Origin: Yoonia sp. BS5-3
Lineage (GTDB): Bacteria > Pseudomonadota > Alphaproteobacteria > Rhodobacterales > Rhodobacteraceae
Length of the DNA: 64,000 bases
Reading direction: 5' to 3'
Assembly (NCBI RefSeq): GCF_038069655.2
Contig: NZ_CP150951.2
Location: forward strand, 992,001 to 1,056,000
Positions 41,888 through 50,907 of this stretch are shown piece after piece. The translations under genes were made by a program, and so were the position numbers. The first letter of the stretch is position 1; every line of letters starts with the position of its first letter. Below the pieces are notes generated by a model, which did no database searches, had not been told where the DNA came from, and saw only the letters and a list, made by a program, of their open reading frames with translations.

Positions 41888-43263
41888 AGTTCCAGGAGCG
41901 CGGGCAAAGCCTCAAGCACGGCGCGCGCGCCCATCCCAACCCCGCCCTTTGGCCGGGAAGGTGCTGCAGCAGGCTGCCAGCCATAGATATCAAAGTGAAT
42001 ATAGGGGCTTTCGACAAATCGGCGAAGGAACAACGCGGCGGTGATACTTCCTGCCATGCCGCCCTTTGGCGCGTTATCCAAATCCGCAATCCCCGGCTCA
42101 ATCATGGTCTCATACGGGGTATGAAATGGCAGGCGCCAAACCGGATCGGCCACTGCATGGGCCGCCTGCGAAAGCGCGGCAGCATGATCATCACTGTCCG
42201 TATAAAATGGCGATATATCCGGCCCTACGGCAACCCGTGCCGCGCCTGTCAAAGTGGCCATCGAAATCACCAAATCAGGCGAATCTTCGTCTGACAATGT
42301 CAGCGCGTCCGCCAAGACCAACCGCCCTTCGGCGTCCGTATTGTTGATCTCAACCGTCAAGCCCTTGCGCGATGTCAGGATATCTTGGGGCCGAAACGCG
42401 TTTCCATCGATGCTGTTTTCCACTGCGGGGACCAGCACACGCAGCCGCAGCCGCAGTCCAAGCCCCATGATCATATGGGCAAGACCCAGCACCGTCGCGG
42501 CGCCACCCATATCCTTTTTCATCAACCCCATGGACGCGCCAGGTTTGATATTCAGGCCGCCGGTGTCGAAACAAACCCCCTTACCCACCAAGGTCAATTG
42601 CGGGCCCTGATCCCCCCAACGCATATCCAAAAGGCGGGGTGCCTGCGCCGAAGCGCGGCCAACCGTGTGGATCAACGGAAACCCCGATGAGATCAGATCA
42701 TCCCCAACGGTCACGTTTATCTTGGCCTCATGCTCGGCCGCTAGTGAACGGGTCGCGTTTTCCAGATCGGCAGGTCCCATGTCTGATGTTGGCGTGTTGA
42801 TCAAATCACGTGTCAGCGCTTCGCCCTGCGCGATAATTTCGATCTGGCGCGCCTCGATCCCTTCTGGCGCGATAAGCCCAGCAATCGGAACTGCAGGTTT
42901 GCGATAGCGATCAAAGCTATATCCAGCCAAGAGCCAAGCAAGGGCCGCCTCTTGCAAATCAGATCCATCTAAACCGCCCGCGATCCGGTAGGTTCCGTCC
43001 GGCAGTTTCGCTGCCACAGCGCCTAAATGAAATCGGCCGCGCGCGCGCTGTTCTGGTGTGCCGTAGCCAACCAAAACCCGCGCGATCTGCCCATCGTCAT
43101 CCGGCAAAGTCAGATGCTGACCCAGCTTTGCCTGAAAACCTTGTGTTTTTACCCAGCGCTGATGTTGATCTGGCAACTGTCCCACCGCGCCATCCAAACC
43201 ATCCGCATGGATCACATGAACAGGAATTGCATCTTCGGTTGGCGCGGCAAATGTCAGGGGCAT
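41884..43263 (-). CDS. M17 family leucyl aminopeptidase
   Basis: 459 residues. The M17 signature NNTDAEGRLVLADAL near 313-328 is intact, along with LVGKGVCFDTGGLNIKPG near 238-255 (metal Lys and Asp) and MKKDMGGAATVLGL near 260. It removes N-terminal residues from peptides in the cytoplasm using two metal ions. The ATG at 43263 follows AGGAACCCC; the 22 extra upstream codons lack family similarity. It is coupled to the NlpC/P60 gene by a 4-bp overlap. Confidence 0.95.
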   Translation of the reverse strand: MPLTFAAPTEDAIPVHVIHADGLDGAVGQLPDQHQRWVKTQGFQAKLGQHLTLPDDDGQIARVLVGYGTPEQRARGRFHLGAVAAKLPDGTYRIAGGLDGSDLQEAALAWLLAGYSFDRYRKPAVPIAGLIAPEGIEARQIEIIAQGEALTRDLINTPTSDMGPADLENATRSLAAEHEAKINVTVGDDLISSGFPLIHTVGRASAQAPRLLDMRWGDQGPQLTLVGKGVCFDTGGLNIKPGASMGLMKKDMGGAATVLGLAHMIMGLGLRLRLRVLVPAVENSIDGNAFRPQDILTSRKGLTVEINNTDAEGRLVLADALTLSDEDSPDLVISMATLTGAARVAVGPDISPFYTDSDDHAAALSQAAHAVADPVWRLPFHTPYETMIEPGIADLDNAPKGGMAGSITAALFLRRFVESPYIHFDIYGWQPAAAPSRPKGGVGMGARAVLEALPALLEL

Positions 43264-43332
43264 CGGGGTTCCTATCAGGGTATTCTTCACCCCTAGGTTA
43301 ACCGCACCCCCACGCGCCGCAAGGCCCAAGGC

Positions 43333-43749
43333 CTAAACAGCGCGATATTCCCACACTTCGGATACAGCAATATCAAAGCCCCGCTCGAGCCGCGCAAGCG
43401 TAGCATCAAGCGCCACGCCATCATGCTGTTCAATGCAGCGCGCGACATGTGCGGCGGCAACAGACACTTCGCCAAGGCCGATTTGTTCTGCCACCGTTTC
43501 AATCCGCTTTGCGGGCGTGATCATCTTATCAAGATCGCTTTCACTGCGACCCTGTTGCAAAATGTCCAAGCGCTTTGCGATATCTTCCAGGACACGGCAA
43601 ACCACCTCCTCAGCCTCGTCGGGATCTTTCTCGGCGAAAAGACGGTTAAGCACTGACGGATCGAAATGCACCGGATCGGCACAGCATAATACGATTACGT
43701 CGTTTTCCTGGTCTGGCACTGGGGCCAACATATGCGTCGTGTTTTCCAT
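43333..43749 (-). CDS. Conserved hypothetical protein, HPt-like helical pattern
   Basis: 138 residues, acidic and predominantly helical, no signal peptide. It contains DPDEAEEVVCRVLEDIAKRL near 42 and RIETVAEQIGL with VAAAHVARCIEQHDGVALDA near 85-115. The last part resembles histidine phosphotransfer four-helix bundles, with His100 or His108 as candidates, but this is only pattern-level inference. I do not recognise a family. It is 70 bp upstream of the aminopeptidase gene on the same strand. Confidence 0.65.
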   Translation of the reverse strand: MENTTHMLAPVPDQENDVIVLCCADPVHFDPSVLNRLFAEKDPDEAEEVVCRVLEDIAKRLDILQQGRSESDLDKMITPAKRIETVAEQIGLGEVSVAAAHVARCIEQHDGVALDATLARLERGFDIAVSEVWEYRAV

Positions 43750-43861
43750 GAGTGCGTTGATATGGCATCAAGGTTCCCAGAAGGTTGAGACCACACCAAA
43801 AAATTGCTCGAAATTCATGAAAATGCGACGTATTCGGTGTCAACGACCAAAGGACAAAACC

Positions 43862-44509
43862 ATGGAACATGCACGCCCACTGCCCGCATATCTGATCAAC
43901 CGCTATCACGGTTGGAAGGCAACAACCTATGCCGAAAACAAAGGCTGGTATGCGCGACTGGCCGAAGACGGGCAGCATCCGCGCTCGATGGTGATTGCTT
44001 GTTGTGACAGCCGTGTGCACGTCACCACGATCTTTGGCGCCGATCAGGGCGAGATTTTCATCCACCGCAACATCGCCAATCTTGTTCCATCCTATAGCCC
44101 TGATGGGAATCAGCATGGGACATCCGCCGCGATCGAATACGCTGTGACGGCTTTGAAGGTCGCCCATTTGATTGTGCTCGGGCATTCGGGATGTGGCGGT
44201 GTCGAAGGGTGCTATAACATGTGCTCAGGTCACGCACCCGAGCTTGAAGAGCCTGGCAGTTTCATTGGTCGCTGGATGGACATCCTGCGCCCCGGTTTTG
44301 AGCGCCTTGAAGATGGGGATGATGCAACCCGCAAACGGGCTTTGGAAAAGACCTCGGTTATTGTGTCACTGGAAAACCTGATGAGCTTCCCATTTGTCGC
44401 ATCCGCCGTCGAAAACGAGACCTTATCGCTGCACGGGCTTTGGAATGATATCGGGGACGGAAGTCTTGAGGTCTATGATCCCAAGCAAGGCGGATTTTCG
44501 GCGATCTAA
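43862..44509 (+). CDS. Beta-class carbonic anhydrase
   Basis: 215 residues. Zinc ligands and catalytic dyad are visible: ACCDSRVHVTT near 44-55 (Cys, Asp, Arg) and VLGHSGCGGVEG near 106-117 (His, Cys). IFIHRNIANLVP near 66 also fits. It interconverts CO2 and bicarbonate. The ATG at 43862 follows AAAGGACAAAACC; a much longer in-frame frame reading back through 43433 is a shadow of the opposite gene. It lies 85 bp upstream of sbtA-like and sbtB-like genes, suggesting an inorganic-carbon cassette. Confidence 0.95.
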   Translation: MEHARPLPAYLINRYHGWKATTYAENKGWYARLAEDGQHPRSMVIACCDSRVHVTTIFGADQGEIFIHRNIANLVPSYSPDGNQHGTSAAIEYAVTALKVAHLIVLGHSGCGGVEGCYNMCSGHAPELEEPGSFIGRWMDILRPGFERLEDGDDATRKRALEKTSVIVSLENLMSFPFVASAVENETLSLHGLWNDIGDGSLEVYDPKQGGFSAI

Positions 44510-44594
44510 AGCGAACCGGCCAAGAAACATCTCAAGGCATTTGCAATCAGCGATCTTTACATTAGGTCCTGCGCGGACGTGGTAGGGAATAGAT

Positions 44595-45572
44595 ATGGCC
44601 GAGATCATTGCACTGGCGGGTGAGAACCTGATTTCACCCATTATCCTAAGTTTCGCGCTAGGACTGGCCGCAGCGCTGGCACGATCCGATCTGACAATCC
44701 CAGAGGCCGTTGCCAAGGGGATGTCGATCTACCTGCTTTTTGCGATCGGGTTCAAAGGCGGCGTGGCGGTCAGTGCACATGGTATCGATCAGACCCTCAT
44801 CCTGTCCCTGTTGGCCGGTCTGATCCTGTCTTTCGCCCTGCCCCTAATCGCGTTTGCCCTTCTGCGGATCATGACGGGGCTATCGCATGTGGATGCCGCC
44901 GCCGTGGCGGCCCACTACGGATCTATCAGTATTGTGACCTTTGTGGCGGGCACATCCGTACTGCAAGGACGCCTGATCGATGCCGAGGGCTACATGGTCG
45001 CCGTCGCCGCCGTGATGGAGGCGCCTGCGATCCTCTCGGCACTCTGGCTTGTGGCGCGTAGTGGCGGCGGGTCAAAGATGACGCCCGGCCTGATCCGAGA
45101 ATTGATGCTGAATGGGTCGATTGTCCTGCTGGTCGGGTCCTTCTTTATCGGGGCTGTCACAGGCGAAGAAGGTCTGGCCGATATCAGCGCCTTCATCGTC
45201 TCGCCATTCCAGGGTGTGCTTTGCCTTTTCCTGCTGGATATGGGGTTGATCGCCGGACGCGGGTTGCGGCAATCAAAAGGTGTACTGGGCATAGGTGCCG
45301 TGGGTTTTGCCATAGTGATGCCGATGGTTTCGGCAACCATTGGTCTGGGTGTTGGACTGCTAATCGGCTTGTCGCTTGGGGGTATTGTGCTGCTGATGGT
45401 ACTATCCGCATCTGCCAGCTATATCGCTGTACCTGCGGCAATGCGCGTCGCCCTGCCCGAGGCGAACCCATCAATCTACCTGACCCTATCGCTTGGTGTT
45501 ACATTCCCGTTCAACCTGACGCTGGGTATCCCGCTTTACCTGGCCATCGCCCAATCTGTGACAGGAGGCTGA
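44595..45572 (+). CDS. sbtA: SbtA-like sodium-dependent bicarbonate transporter
   Basis: 325 residues with about ten membrane helices. The SbtA (PF05982) family is indicated by ENLISPIILSFALGLAAALA, GMSIYLLFAIGFKGGVAVS near 42-60, VAAHYGSISIVTFVAGTSVL near 108-128 (the signature Tyr-Gly-Ser-Ile-Ser) and YIAVPAAMRVALPEANPS near 278. In cyanobacteria SbtA is a high-affinity sodium/bicarbonate symporter; family members in heterotrophs may carry other anions. The next gene (SbtB-like) starts 2 bp after its stop. Confidence 0.9.
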   Translation: MAEIIALAGENLISPIILSFALGLAAALARSDLTIPEAVAKGMSIYLLFAIGFKGGVAVSAHGIDQTLILSLLAGLILSFALPLIAFALLRIMTGLSHVDAAAVAAHYGSISIVTFVAGTSVLQGRLIDAEGYMVAVAAVMEAPAILSALWLVARSGGGSKMTPGLIRELMLNGSIVLLVGSFFIGAVTGEEGLADISAFIVSPFQGVLCLFLLDMGLIAGRGLRQSKGVLGIGAVGFAIVMPMVSATIGLGVGLLIGLSLGGIVLLMVLSASASYIAVPAAMRVALPEANPSIYLTLSLGVTFPFNLTLGIPLYLAIAQSVTGG

Positions 45573-45573
45573 G

Positions 45574-45882
45574 ATGGAAACGCATATCGCGAAACGCGTG
45601 GAAATAGTGATCGAGGCACCGCTCGAGCGGCGATTGACCGAAGCGTTGACCTCAGCCGGAGTTACCGGTTTCACAATCCTGCCCGTCCTTGGCGGATCCG
45701 GTCGATCCGGCAAATGGAGCCGCGAAGGCCAGGTTGGGCGCTCCGGTATGGTCGCCGTGGTTTGCCTGATCCGGCCCGAGCGGCTGGACGGGCTGCTTGA
45801 GGCCGCATTTACGGTAGTTGAAAAGCATATCGGGGTTGTCAGCATCACAGATGCACATGTGTTGCGGGCCGAAAGATTCTAA
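45574..45882 (+). CDS. sbtB: SbtB-like PII family regulatory protein
   Basis: 102 residues with a PII-like fold: an N-terminal beta strand VEIVIEAPLERRLTEALTSA, a flexible loop (GGSGRSGKWSREGQVGRSG, about 40-58, corresponding to the T-loop), then VAVVCLIRPERLDGLLEAAF and the C-terminal ITDAHVLRAERF. A strong AGGAGGCTGAG ribosome binding site overlaps the sbtA stop. SbtB in cyanobacteria binds adenine nucleotides and controls SbtA; here the C-terminal redox CGxxxxC loop is absent. Role: likely regulator of the neighbouring transporter. Confidence 0.88.
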   Translation: METHIAKRVEIVIEAPLERRLTEALTSAGVTGFTILPVLGGSGRSGKWSREGQVGRSGMVAVVCLIRPERLDGLLEAAFTVVEKHIGVVSITDAHVLRAERF

Positions 45883-45917
45883 AGCAAAACGTAGGGTCAG
45901 GACTCTAGTGTCGCTGC

Positions 45918-46970
45918 CTATTGACCCCACCCATCCGATTGCATTTCGCGCAAACGGCTTGCGGTCCGTTCAAATTCAAACGTACCCTCGCCCTCCATAT
46001 ATAGCATCTCGGGCGCAGCAGCTGCGCTGGCAATCAATCGCACCTTCGCCTCGTAAAGCGCATCGATCAGCGTGACAAAACGCTTGGCCTCGTTGAAGTT
46101 GCTGCGGGATAGGGCGGGAATGTCCTCTAGGATAAGGACACGGACCGCATCGGCAAGCGTCAGATAGTCCGCAGCACCCAGCGGTTTTCCACACAGATCA
46201 AAGAACTTCGCGCGGGCAACACCATTATGATAGTGCGGCAATACAACTTCGCGGCCTTTGACATGTAACACCAAAGGCGCCGACTGACCGTTGCTCAGCT
46301 GGGTCCAGATATCCGCGATGGCCGCGCGGGCATCCGCATCAATGGGTGTGAAGTAACTTGTGGTGCCCGCAAGCCGGTCTTGGCGATAATCGGTCGGGCT
46401 GGACAGTTCATGAACAACCATCCGTTCTTTCAATAGATCAATGAATGGCAGGAACAGCTGCCGGTTCAGCCCGTTCTTATATAGGTCATCCGGCGGGCGG
46501 TTAGAGGTGGTAACGACAACAACGCCCGCGGCAAACAGAGCCTCAAACAGGCGGCCAACGATCATTGCATCGGTAATATCTGTGATCTGCATCTCATCAA
46601 ATGCAAGAAAACGAACTTCTTTCGCCAATTTGGCCGCAACAGGGGCGATCGCATCATCAACGCCCTTCGCACGGGCCTCTGCCATTTCAGCATGGATCCA
46701 TTGCATGAATGCGTGGAAATGACGGCGTTGCTTGGGGGCGTCAACCTGCGCGAACAGCAAATCCATAAGCATCGATTTACCACGACCAACGCCGCCCCAG
46801 ACGTAAAGACCGGGAATCGGCGGCGGGGCCTTGCGGAAAAAACCACGCGGGGCAGGGGCGCCCAAGGCCGCGCGAACGCGCTCTAGCTCTGGAAGCACCG
46901 CCAATTGCGCGGCGTCTTCTTTCAATGTGCCCGCGGCAACGGCCGACTGATATGCATCTTGCAATGTCAT
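45918..46970 (-). CDS. zapE: ZapE/AFG1-like ATPase
   Basis: 350 residues. P-loop GLYVWGGVGRGKSMLMDLLF near 53-72, RRHFHAFMQWIH near 82, Walker B FLAFDEMQITDITDAMIVGRL near 126-146 (split) and TTSNRPPDDLYKNGLNRQLF near 156. This is the AFG1/ZapE family, which in E. coli acts on the division ring and in mitochondria on protein turnover. The ATG at 46970 was preferred; an upstream start at 47039 adds 23 unrelated residues. It is convergent with sbtB. Confidence 0.94.
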   Translation of the reverse strand: MTLQDAYQSAVAAGTLKEDAAQLAVLPELERVRAALGAPAPRGFFRKAPPPIPGLYVWGGVGRGKSMLMDLLFAQVDAPKQRRHFHAFMQWIHAEMAEARAKGVDDAIAPVAAKLAKEVRFLAFDEMQITDITDAMIVGRLFEALFAAGVVVVTTSNRPPDDLYKNGLNRQLFLPFIDLLKERMVVHELSSPTDYRQDRLAGTTSYFTPIDADARAAIADIWTQLSNGQSAPLVLHVKGREVVLPHYHNGVARAKFFDLCGKPLGAADYLTLADAVRVLILEDIPALSRSNFNEAKRFVTLIDALYEAKVRLIASAAAAPEMLYMEGEGTFEFERTASRLREMQSDGWGQ

Positions 46971-47210
46971 CAGATGTGAATAGCCCGGCTTTGCGTTGTT
47001 GAAAAGGACCGCTTTGCGGCGAGGTAGCGCTACGAACAACGGTCAGTTTGGGCGGCTATTTGGCCGGATCAAAGCTGAATTGTGCGGCTTTCAGACAAAT
47101 TTAGGTAAAGTCTAATTTCACGCTGTGGTTGTTTTCCCATAAACACCCTCCTGTTAACAAAGCCGTTATCTTCACGCTCTACTTCTCCTCCTGATCGGAG
47201 GACAAAAGTC

Positions 47211-48338
47211 ATGATGGTAGCCTTGCTTGAAAAGACCATGCTTGTCGTACAGCCATTGGGGTTGGCGATAATGACCATTTATGCCTACGGCCTTTTTCGG
47301 CGTTCTATAAATGATCTTTGGATTTTGAACCTGATCATGGGCGCCCTATTCGGGTTGGAAGCAAGCTTTGCTATGTTATCTCCGATGCCGTTGGCTGACG
47401 GTATTATTGTTGACATACGGAACCTCTTTATCGGGATAGCTGGTGCATTTTTTGGCTTTGTTGGCGCGGGCATTGCGCTAGGCCTTGGCATTGCAACACG
47501 CCTCGCCATTGGCGGAGAGGGCGCGACAATAGGTGTATACGGGATGCTCGTGTCGGGCAGCATGGGTGTCATTTGGGCACATTTCATACGTCCGCGTATC
47601 GCCCAGAATATATTGGCATATGGGGTCTTGGGCACCATGATATCGGGACATATTCTGGTAGGTTTCTTGCTACCGTCAGCGGTCTGGGCAAACTTCTTTA
47701 TCGGTCTCGGCCCCACGCTTTTGATCGCCAATATCGTTGGCGCAGTACTTCTAAGCTTTCTGATTGAGCGTGAACAAAGGCTCATCGACATCGCGCGTGA
47801 TTTCGAAAGCCAGGCGACTATTGACCCGCTTACCAAATTGGTAAACCGAAACACTGCCGTCGCTGCGTTTGCCAACCTGCCGGCACCAAGAACGCGCTGT
47901 TCAGGTCAGACCATGATTTGTATCGATGTCGACCGCTTCAAATCCATCAATGATGAACACGGCCACATTCGCGGCGACCAGGTTCTTGTCGATGTGGCCG
48001 CACGTCTGTCCAGCTGCGTCCGGCCCGACGATATTCTATCCCGGATCAGCGGCGATGAGTTTTTGATTGTGCTTCACGATGTCAAACAGGATCACGCGCG
48101 CGATATAGCTGAACGGTGCCTTACAGCCGTCAATGAAAAGCCGATTACGACTGATAATGTCGCCATAGATGTATCAATCAGCATCGGCGCGGTATGGTCA
48201 GACGGCAGACCAAATTTCACCGCCTTCCGTGAGATCGCCGATCAGGCCCTGTACAAGGCAAAAGCATTAGGCCGCAACTGCGTTTCATTCGAAGTAACCC
48301 CCGTATTGGCAAAGCCCCAACAAACACAGGTAGCCTAA
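47211..48338 (+). CDS. Membrane diguanylate cyclase (5TM-LYT sensor plus GGDEF)
   Basis: 375 residues. Residues 1-190 have five or six membrane helices of the 5TM-5TMR-LYT sensor type (DIRNLFIGIAGAFFGFVGAG, then ATIGVYGMLVSG). Residues 200-362 form a GGDEF domain: DPLTKLVNRN near 204, IDVDRFKSINDEHGH near 240, and SRISGDEFLIVL near 280, where the motif is SGDEF rather than GGDEF. An intact RxxD inhibitory site (RPDD) lies five residues before it. Probably an active, product-inhibited c-di-GMP synthase, but the Gly-to-Ser change leaves that open. The 240-bp upstream region shows no gene. Confidence 0.9.
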   Translation: MMVALLEKTMLVVQPLGLAIMTIYAYGLFRRSINDLWILNLIMGALFGLEASFAMLSPMPLADGIIVDIRNLFIGIAGAFFGFVGAGIALGLGIATRLAIGGEGATIGVYGMLVSGSMGVIWAHFIRPRIAQNILAYGVLGTMISGHILVGFLLPSAVWANFFIGLGPTLLIANIVGAVLLSFLIEREQRLIDIARDFESQATIDPLTKLVNRNTAVAAFANLPAPRTRCSGQTMICIDVDRFKSINDEHGHIRGDQVLVDVAARLSSCVRPDDILSRISGDEFLIVLHDVKQDHARDIAERCLTAVNEKPITTDNVAIDVSISIGAVWSDGRPNFTAFREIADQALYKAKALGRNCVSFEVTPVLAKPQQTQVA

Positions 48339-48479
48339 CAGGGCGCGCGGGCTCAGACAGGACTATCGATTACATGTTCTTGCGAGCAAAGCATTGATCC
48401 GTTGACCTGACCCTTGAAGTCCCGGCCGAACTGGCACAGGTTGCGACCTAACACTTCGCCTGATTTTGGGGATTCTGGC

Positions 48480-49058
48480 ATGGGTCGCGTATCCATTATT
48501 GCAGCTATTTGCGTCACCGCCCTGATCGCGGGCGGCGCACTGCTTTTGGGCGCGGGCGGCCCGCGCATCTCAGAGGATGATACCTTTGCCGCACCGGGCC
48601 TTGCACCTTTGACCATCGAAGATGCGCGTGCTGAATTCTGGCGGCTAACCCCCGCACTATTGTTGGTGGTCTATGATGCCTTTGGAGAAACACAAGAAGA
48701 CGCGATCTACGATACGCTCGCCAGCGTGACCCATGGGGATGCGCTGGAATATCTGTATCTTGAACGCGTCGGCGCCATGGCAGGCGGCGGTCTGGAAGAG
48801 GCCGATCAGACCATCCATGAAATCAAGCTGTTAAATACAAGCGTCACACGCGAACAATCATCCCTGCAGTTGGATGCGTCCTGGCAGGTTATTGGAACCG
48901 TGGGACATGCAGAACATCTGCATGTGCGCGGTAACACCTACAGCGCCGATTTGACCGTCGCACCCATCGATGGGGCGTGGCGGATTACGGACTTCGCCCT
49001 GTTGGACGTGAACCGCGACGCTGCGGGTGAAACGTTTCTAGCACCGCAGACCAACTGA
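48480..49058 (+). CDS. Membrane-anchored periplasmic protein of a metal-linked ABC operon
   Basis: 192 residues. One N-terminal helix (VSIIAAICVTALIAGGALLL) anchors a soluble domain with TIEDARAEFWRLTPALLLVVYDAFGETQEDAIYDTLA and WRITDFALLDVNRD. I do not recognise a named family. Position before a LolD-type ATPase and a MacB/FtsX-type permease suggests a periplasmic partner, as in zinc-responsive MacB-like operons of Pseudomonas and Vibrio (from memory, not checked). The stop overlaps the next ATG by one base (TGATG). The start ATG at 48480 was chosen over an in-frame ATG at 48414 because of the membrane anchor. Confidence 0.72.
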   Translation: MGRVSIIAAICVTALIAGGALLLGAGGPRISEDDTFAAPGLAPLTIEDARAEFWRLTPALLLVVYDAFGETQEDAIYDTLASVTHGDALEYLYLERVGAMAGGGLEEADQTIHEIKLLNTSVTREQSSLQLDASWQVIGTVGHAEHLHVRGNTYSADLTVAPIDGAWRITDFALLDVNRDAAGETFLAPQTN

Positions 49059-49726
49059 TGATCCATATCGAGAACCTGACATTTGGCTATGGCGCTGGCG
49101 GCTTTCGGCTGAACATCCCCGCATTTACGTTGGCCCAGTCTGAACGGCTGGCTGTCGTCGGCCCTAGCGGCAGTGGCAAAACAACGCTTTTGAACCTGAT
49201 CGCGGGGATCCTGACACCCGATAGCGGGCAAATCACTGTCGCAGATACCCAAGTATCAAACCTAGGTGAAACCGACCGGCGGAAATTCCGGGCCAGCCAG
49301 ATCGGATTTGTGTTCCAGGATTTCGCGCTGCTTGATTATCTGAATGCGCGGCAAAACATCCTTTACCCCTACCGGATCACATCTGCTCTGAAACTGGATG
49401 AGGCCGCACGCGACCGGGCGCAAAGCCTGGCCCAAGCCTGCGGGATTGGGGATAAGCTTGACCGACACCCAACCGCACTTAGCCAGGGCGAACAGCAGCG
49501 GGTGGCGATCTGCCGCGCGCTTGTCACGCAGCCCAAACTGATCCTGTCGGATGAGGCAACCGGCAATCTGGACCCCGATAGCAAGGCGCGCATTCTCGAT
49601 CTGCTGTTTGAGCAAGCCGCCGCTGCAGGTGCGCCTGTCCTGGCAGTCACCCATGATCATGAGCTGCTACCGCGCTTTGAAAGGGTGCTCGACTTTGCGC
49701 AATTCCGCGAAGGGGGGCAGCCATGA
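49058..49726 (+). CDS. ABC transporter ATPase (LolD/MacB-type)
   Basis: 222 residues. Walker A AVVGPSGSGKTTLLNL near 31-46, Q-loop FVFQDFALLDYLNARQN near 85-101, signature LSQGEQQRVAICRAL near 139-153 and Walker B LILSDEATGNLDPDS near 160-175, with the His switch in VTHDHEL. The LSxGE signature and size match the ATPases that work with FtsX/MacB-type permeases rather than importers. It overlaps the permease gene by 4 bp. Confidence 0.93.
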   Translation: MIHIENLTFGYGAGGFRLNIPAFTLAQSERLAVVGPSGSGKTTLLNLIAGILTPDSGQITVADTQVSNLGETDRRKFRASQIGFVFQDFALLDYLNARQNILYPYRITSALKLDEAARDRAQSLAQACGIGDKLDRHPTALSQGEQQRVAICRALVTQPKLILSDEATGNLDPDSKARILDLLFEQAAAAGAPVLAVTHDHELLPRFERVLDFAQFREGGQP

Positions 49727-50892
49727 ACGCTCTTTATCTGGCCTTTGCCTATCTGCGCTATCATTGGGCACGCAGCCTTGTTCTGGTGTTGGTCACAGCG
49801 CTGATCCTGTTTGTCCCCGTCGCCACGCAAACCCTGCTTTCAACCAGCGAACGGGCTTTGGTCGCACGCGGCGAAGCAACACCGCTGCTGCTGGGCAGTC
49901 GCGGCTCGCAGCTGGATCTGACGATGGCTGCGCTTTACTTTTCCGAAGAACGGCCCGATCCGATCCCCATGCACGAGGTTGAGACCGTCTGGGATAGCGG
50001 GCTCGGCATCCCGATCCCTGTGCACACGGCCTTTTCATCAAGCGGGTTCAGAATTGTCGGCACAACGCTGGATTACTTTGATTTTCGGGCGTTAGAGTTC
50101 ACCGATGGGCGGGGTCTGTTGCTTTTGGGTGATGCGGTGATCGGTGCTGATGTGGCCGCAACGCTAGGCAAAGGCTTGGGCGATACGTTGGTTTCGGCCC
50201 CCGAAAACCTGTTTGACCTTGATGGGGTCTACCCGCTGGAAATGCCCATTGTTGGCGTCTTGGCGCGAACCAACACCCCCGATGATGCCGCTATCTTTGT
50301 TGATATCAAAACGGCCTGGGTCATCCAGGGTATCGGCCATGGGCATGAGGACGTGGTGACCGCCGATCAGGTCGCCGCAGGCACGGCAGCACTCGCCAAT
50401 GCGGCGGTCGTTCAATACCAGCGGATCACGCCGGAAAATATCGACAGCTTTCATTTCCATGGCAGCCAGGATGATTTCCCGGCCTCTGCAGTGATCGTTG
50501 TGCCCAATGACACACGGTCCGGAACGATCTTGAAGGGGCGGTATCTGGATACAGAAAACCCAAGTCAATTGATCGAACCTGCGGGCGTGATCCAAGGGCT
50601 GGTTGACCGGATTTTCCGGATCAAAGCCCTGCTCGACGTTGTCACCGCGATCATCGCTATCGCCGCACTTGCCGCAATTGCGCTTGCTGTTTTCCTCAGC
50701 TACCGGCTGCGCGCACGCGAAATTGCCACCGCTGTGAAGCTCGGGGCGCGGCGCGGCATGGTGCTGCGGCTCTTGTCGGCTGAGACAGTTACGTTACTGT
50801 TATGCGCAAGTGGTATCGCGGCCGTTGCAGCCGCAATTGTATCTAAAAACGCCGAAGGCTGGGTTGGTTGGTTGCTCGCCCTTGGCGCCTAA
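49723..50892 (+). CDS. FtsX/MacB-type ABC transporter permease
   Basis: 389 residues. One N-terminal helix (SLVLVLVTALILFVPVATQT), a periplasmic domain of about 250 residues and three C-terminal helices (VVTAIIAIAALAAIALAVFL onward) give the FtsX/MacB topology. The periplasmic domain has histidine-containing stretches IGHGHEDV near 205 and SFHFHGSQDDFP near 245, consistent with metal contacts. RAREIATAVKLGARRGMVLRL near 328 is the cytoplasmic coupling region. It is likely an exporter or mechanotransmission pump, with substrate unknown. The DUF4198 gene follows after 15 bp. Confidence 0.88.
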   Translation: MNALYLAFAYLRYHWARSLVLVLVTALILFVPVATQTLLSTSERALVARGEATPLLLGSRGSQLDLTMAALYFSEERPDPIPMHEVETVWDSGLGIPIPVHTAFSSSGFRIVGTTLDYFDFRALEFTDGRGLLLLGDAVIGADVAATLGKGLGDTLVSAPENLFDLDGVYPLEMPIVGVLARTNTPDDAAIFVDIKTAWVIQGIGHGHEDVVTADQVAAGTAALANAAVVQYQRITPENIDSFHFHGSQDDFPASAVIVVPNDTRSGTILKGRYLDTENPSQLIEPAGVIQGLVDRIFRIKALLDVVTAIIAIAALAAIALAVFLSYRLRAREIATAVKLGARRGMVLRLLSAETVTLLLCASGIAAVAAAIVSKNAEGWVGWLLALGA

Positions 50893-50907
50893 ACAACAGG
50901 AGTCCCT

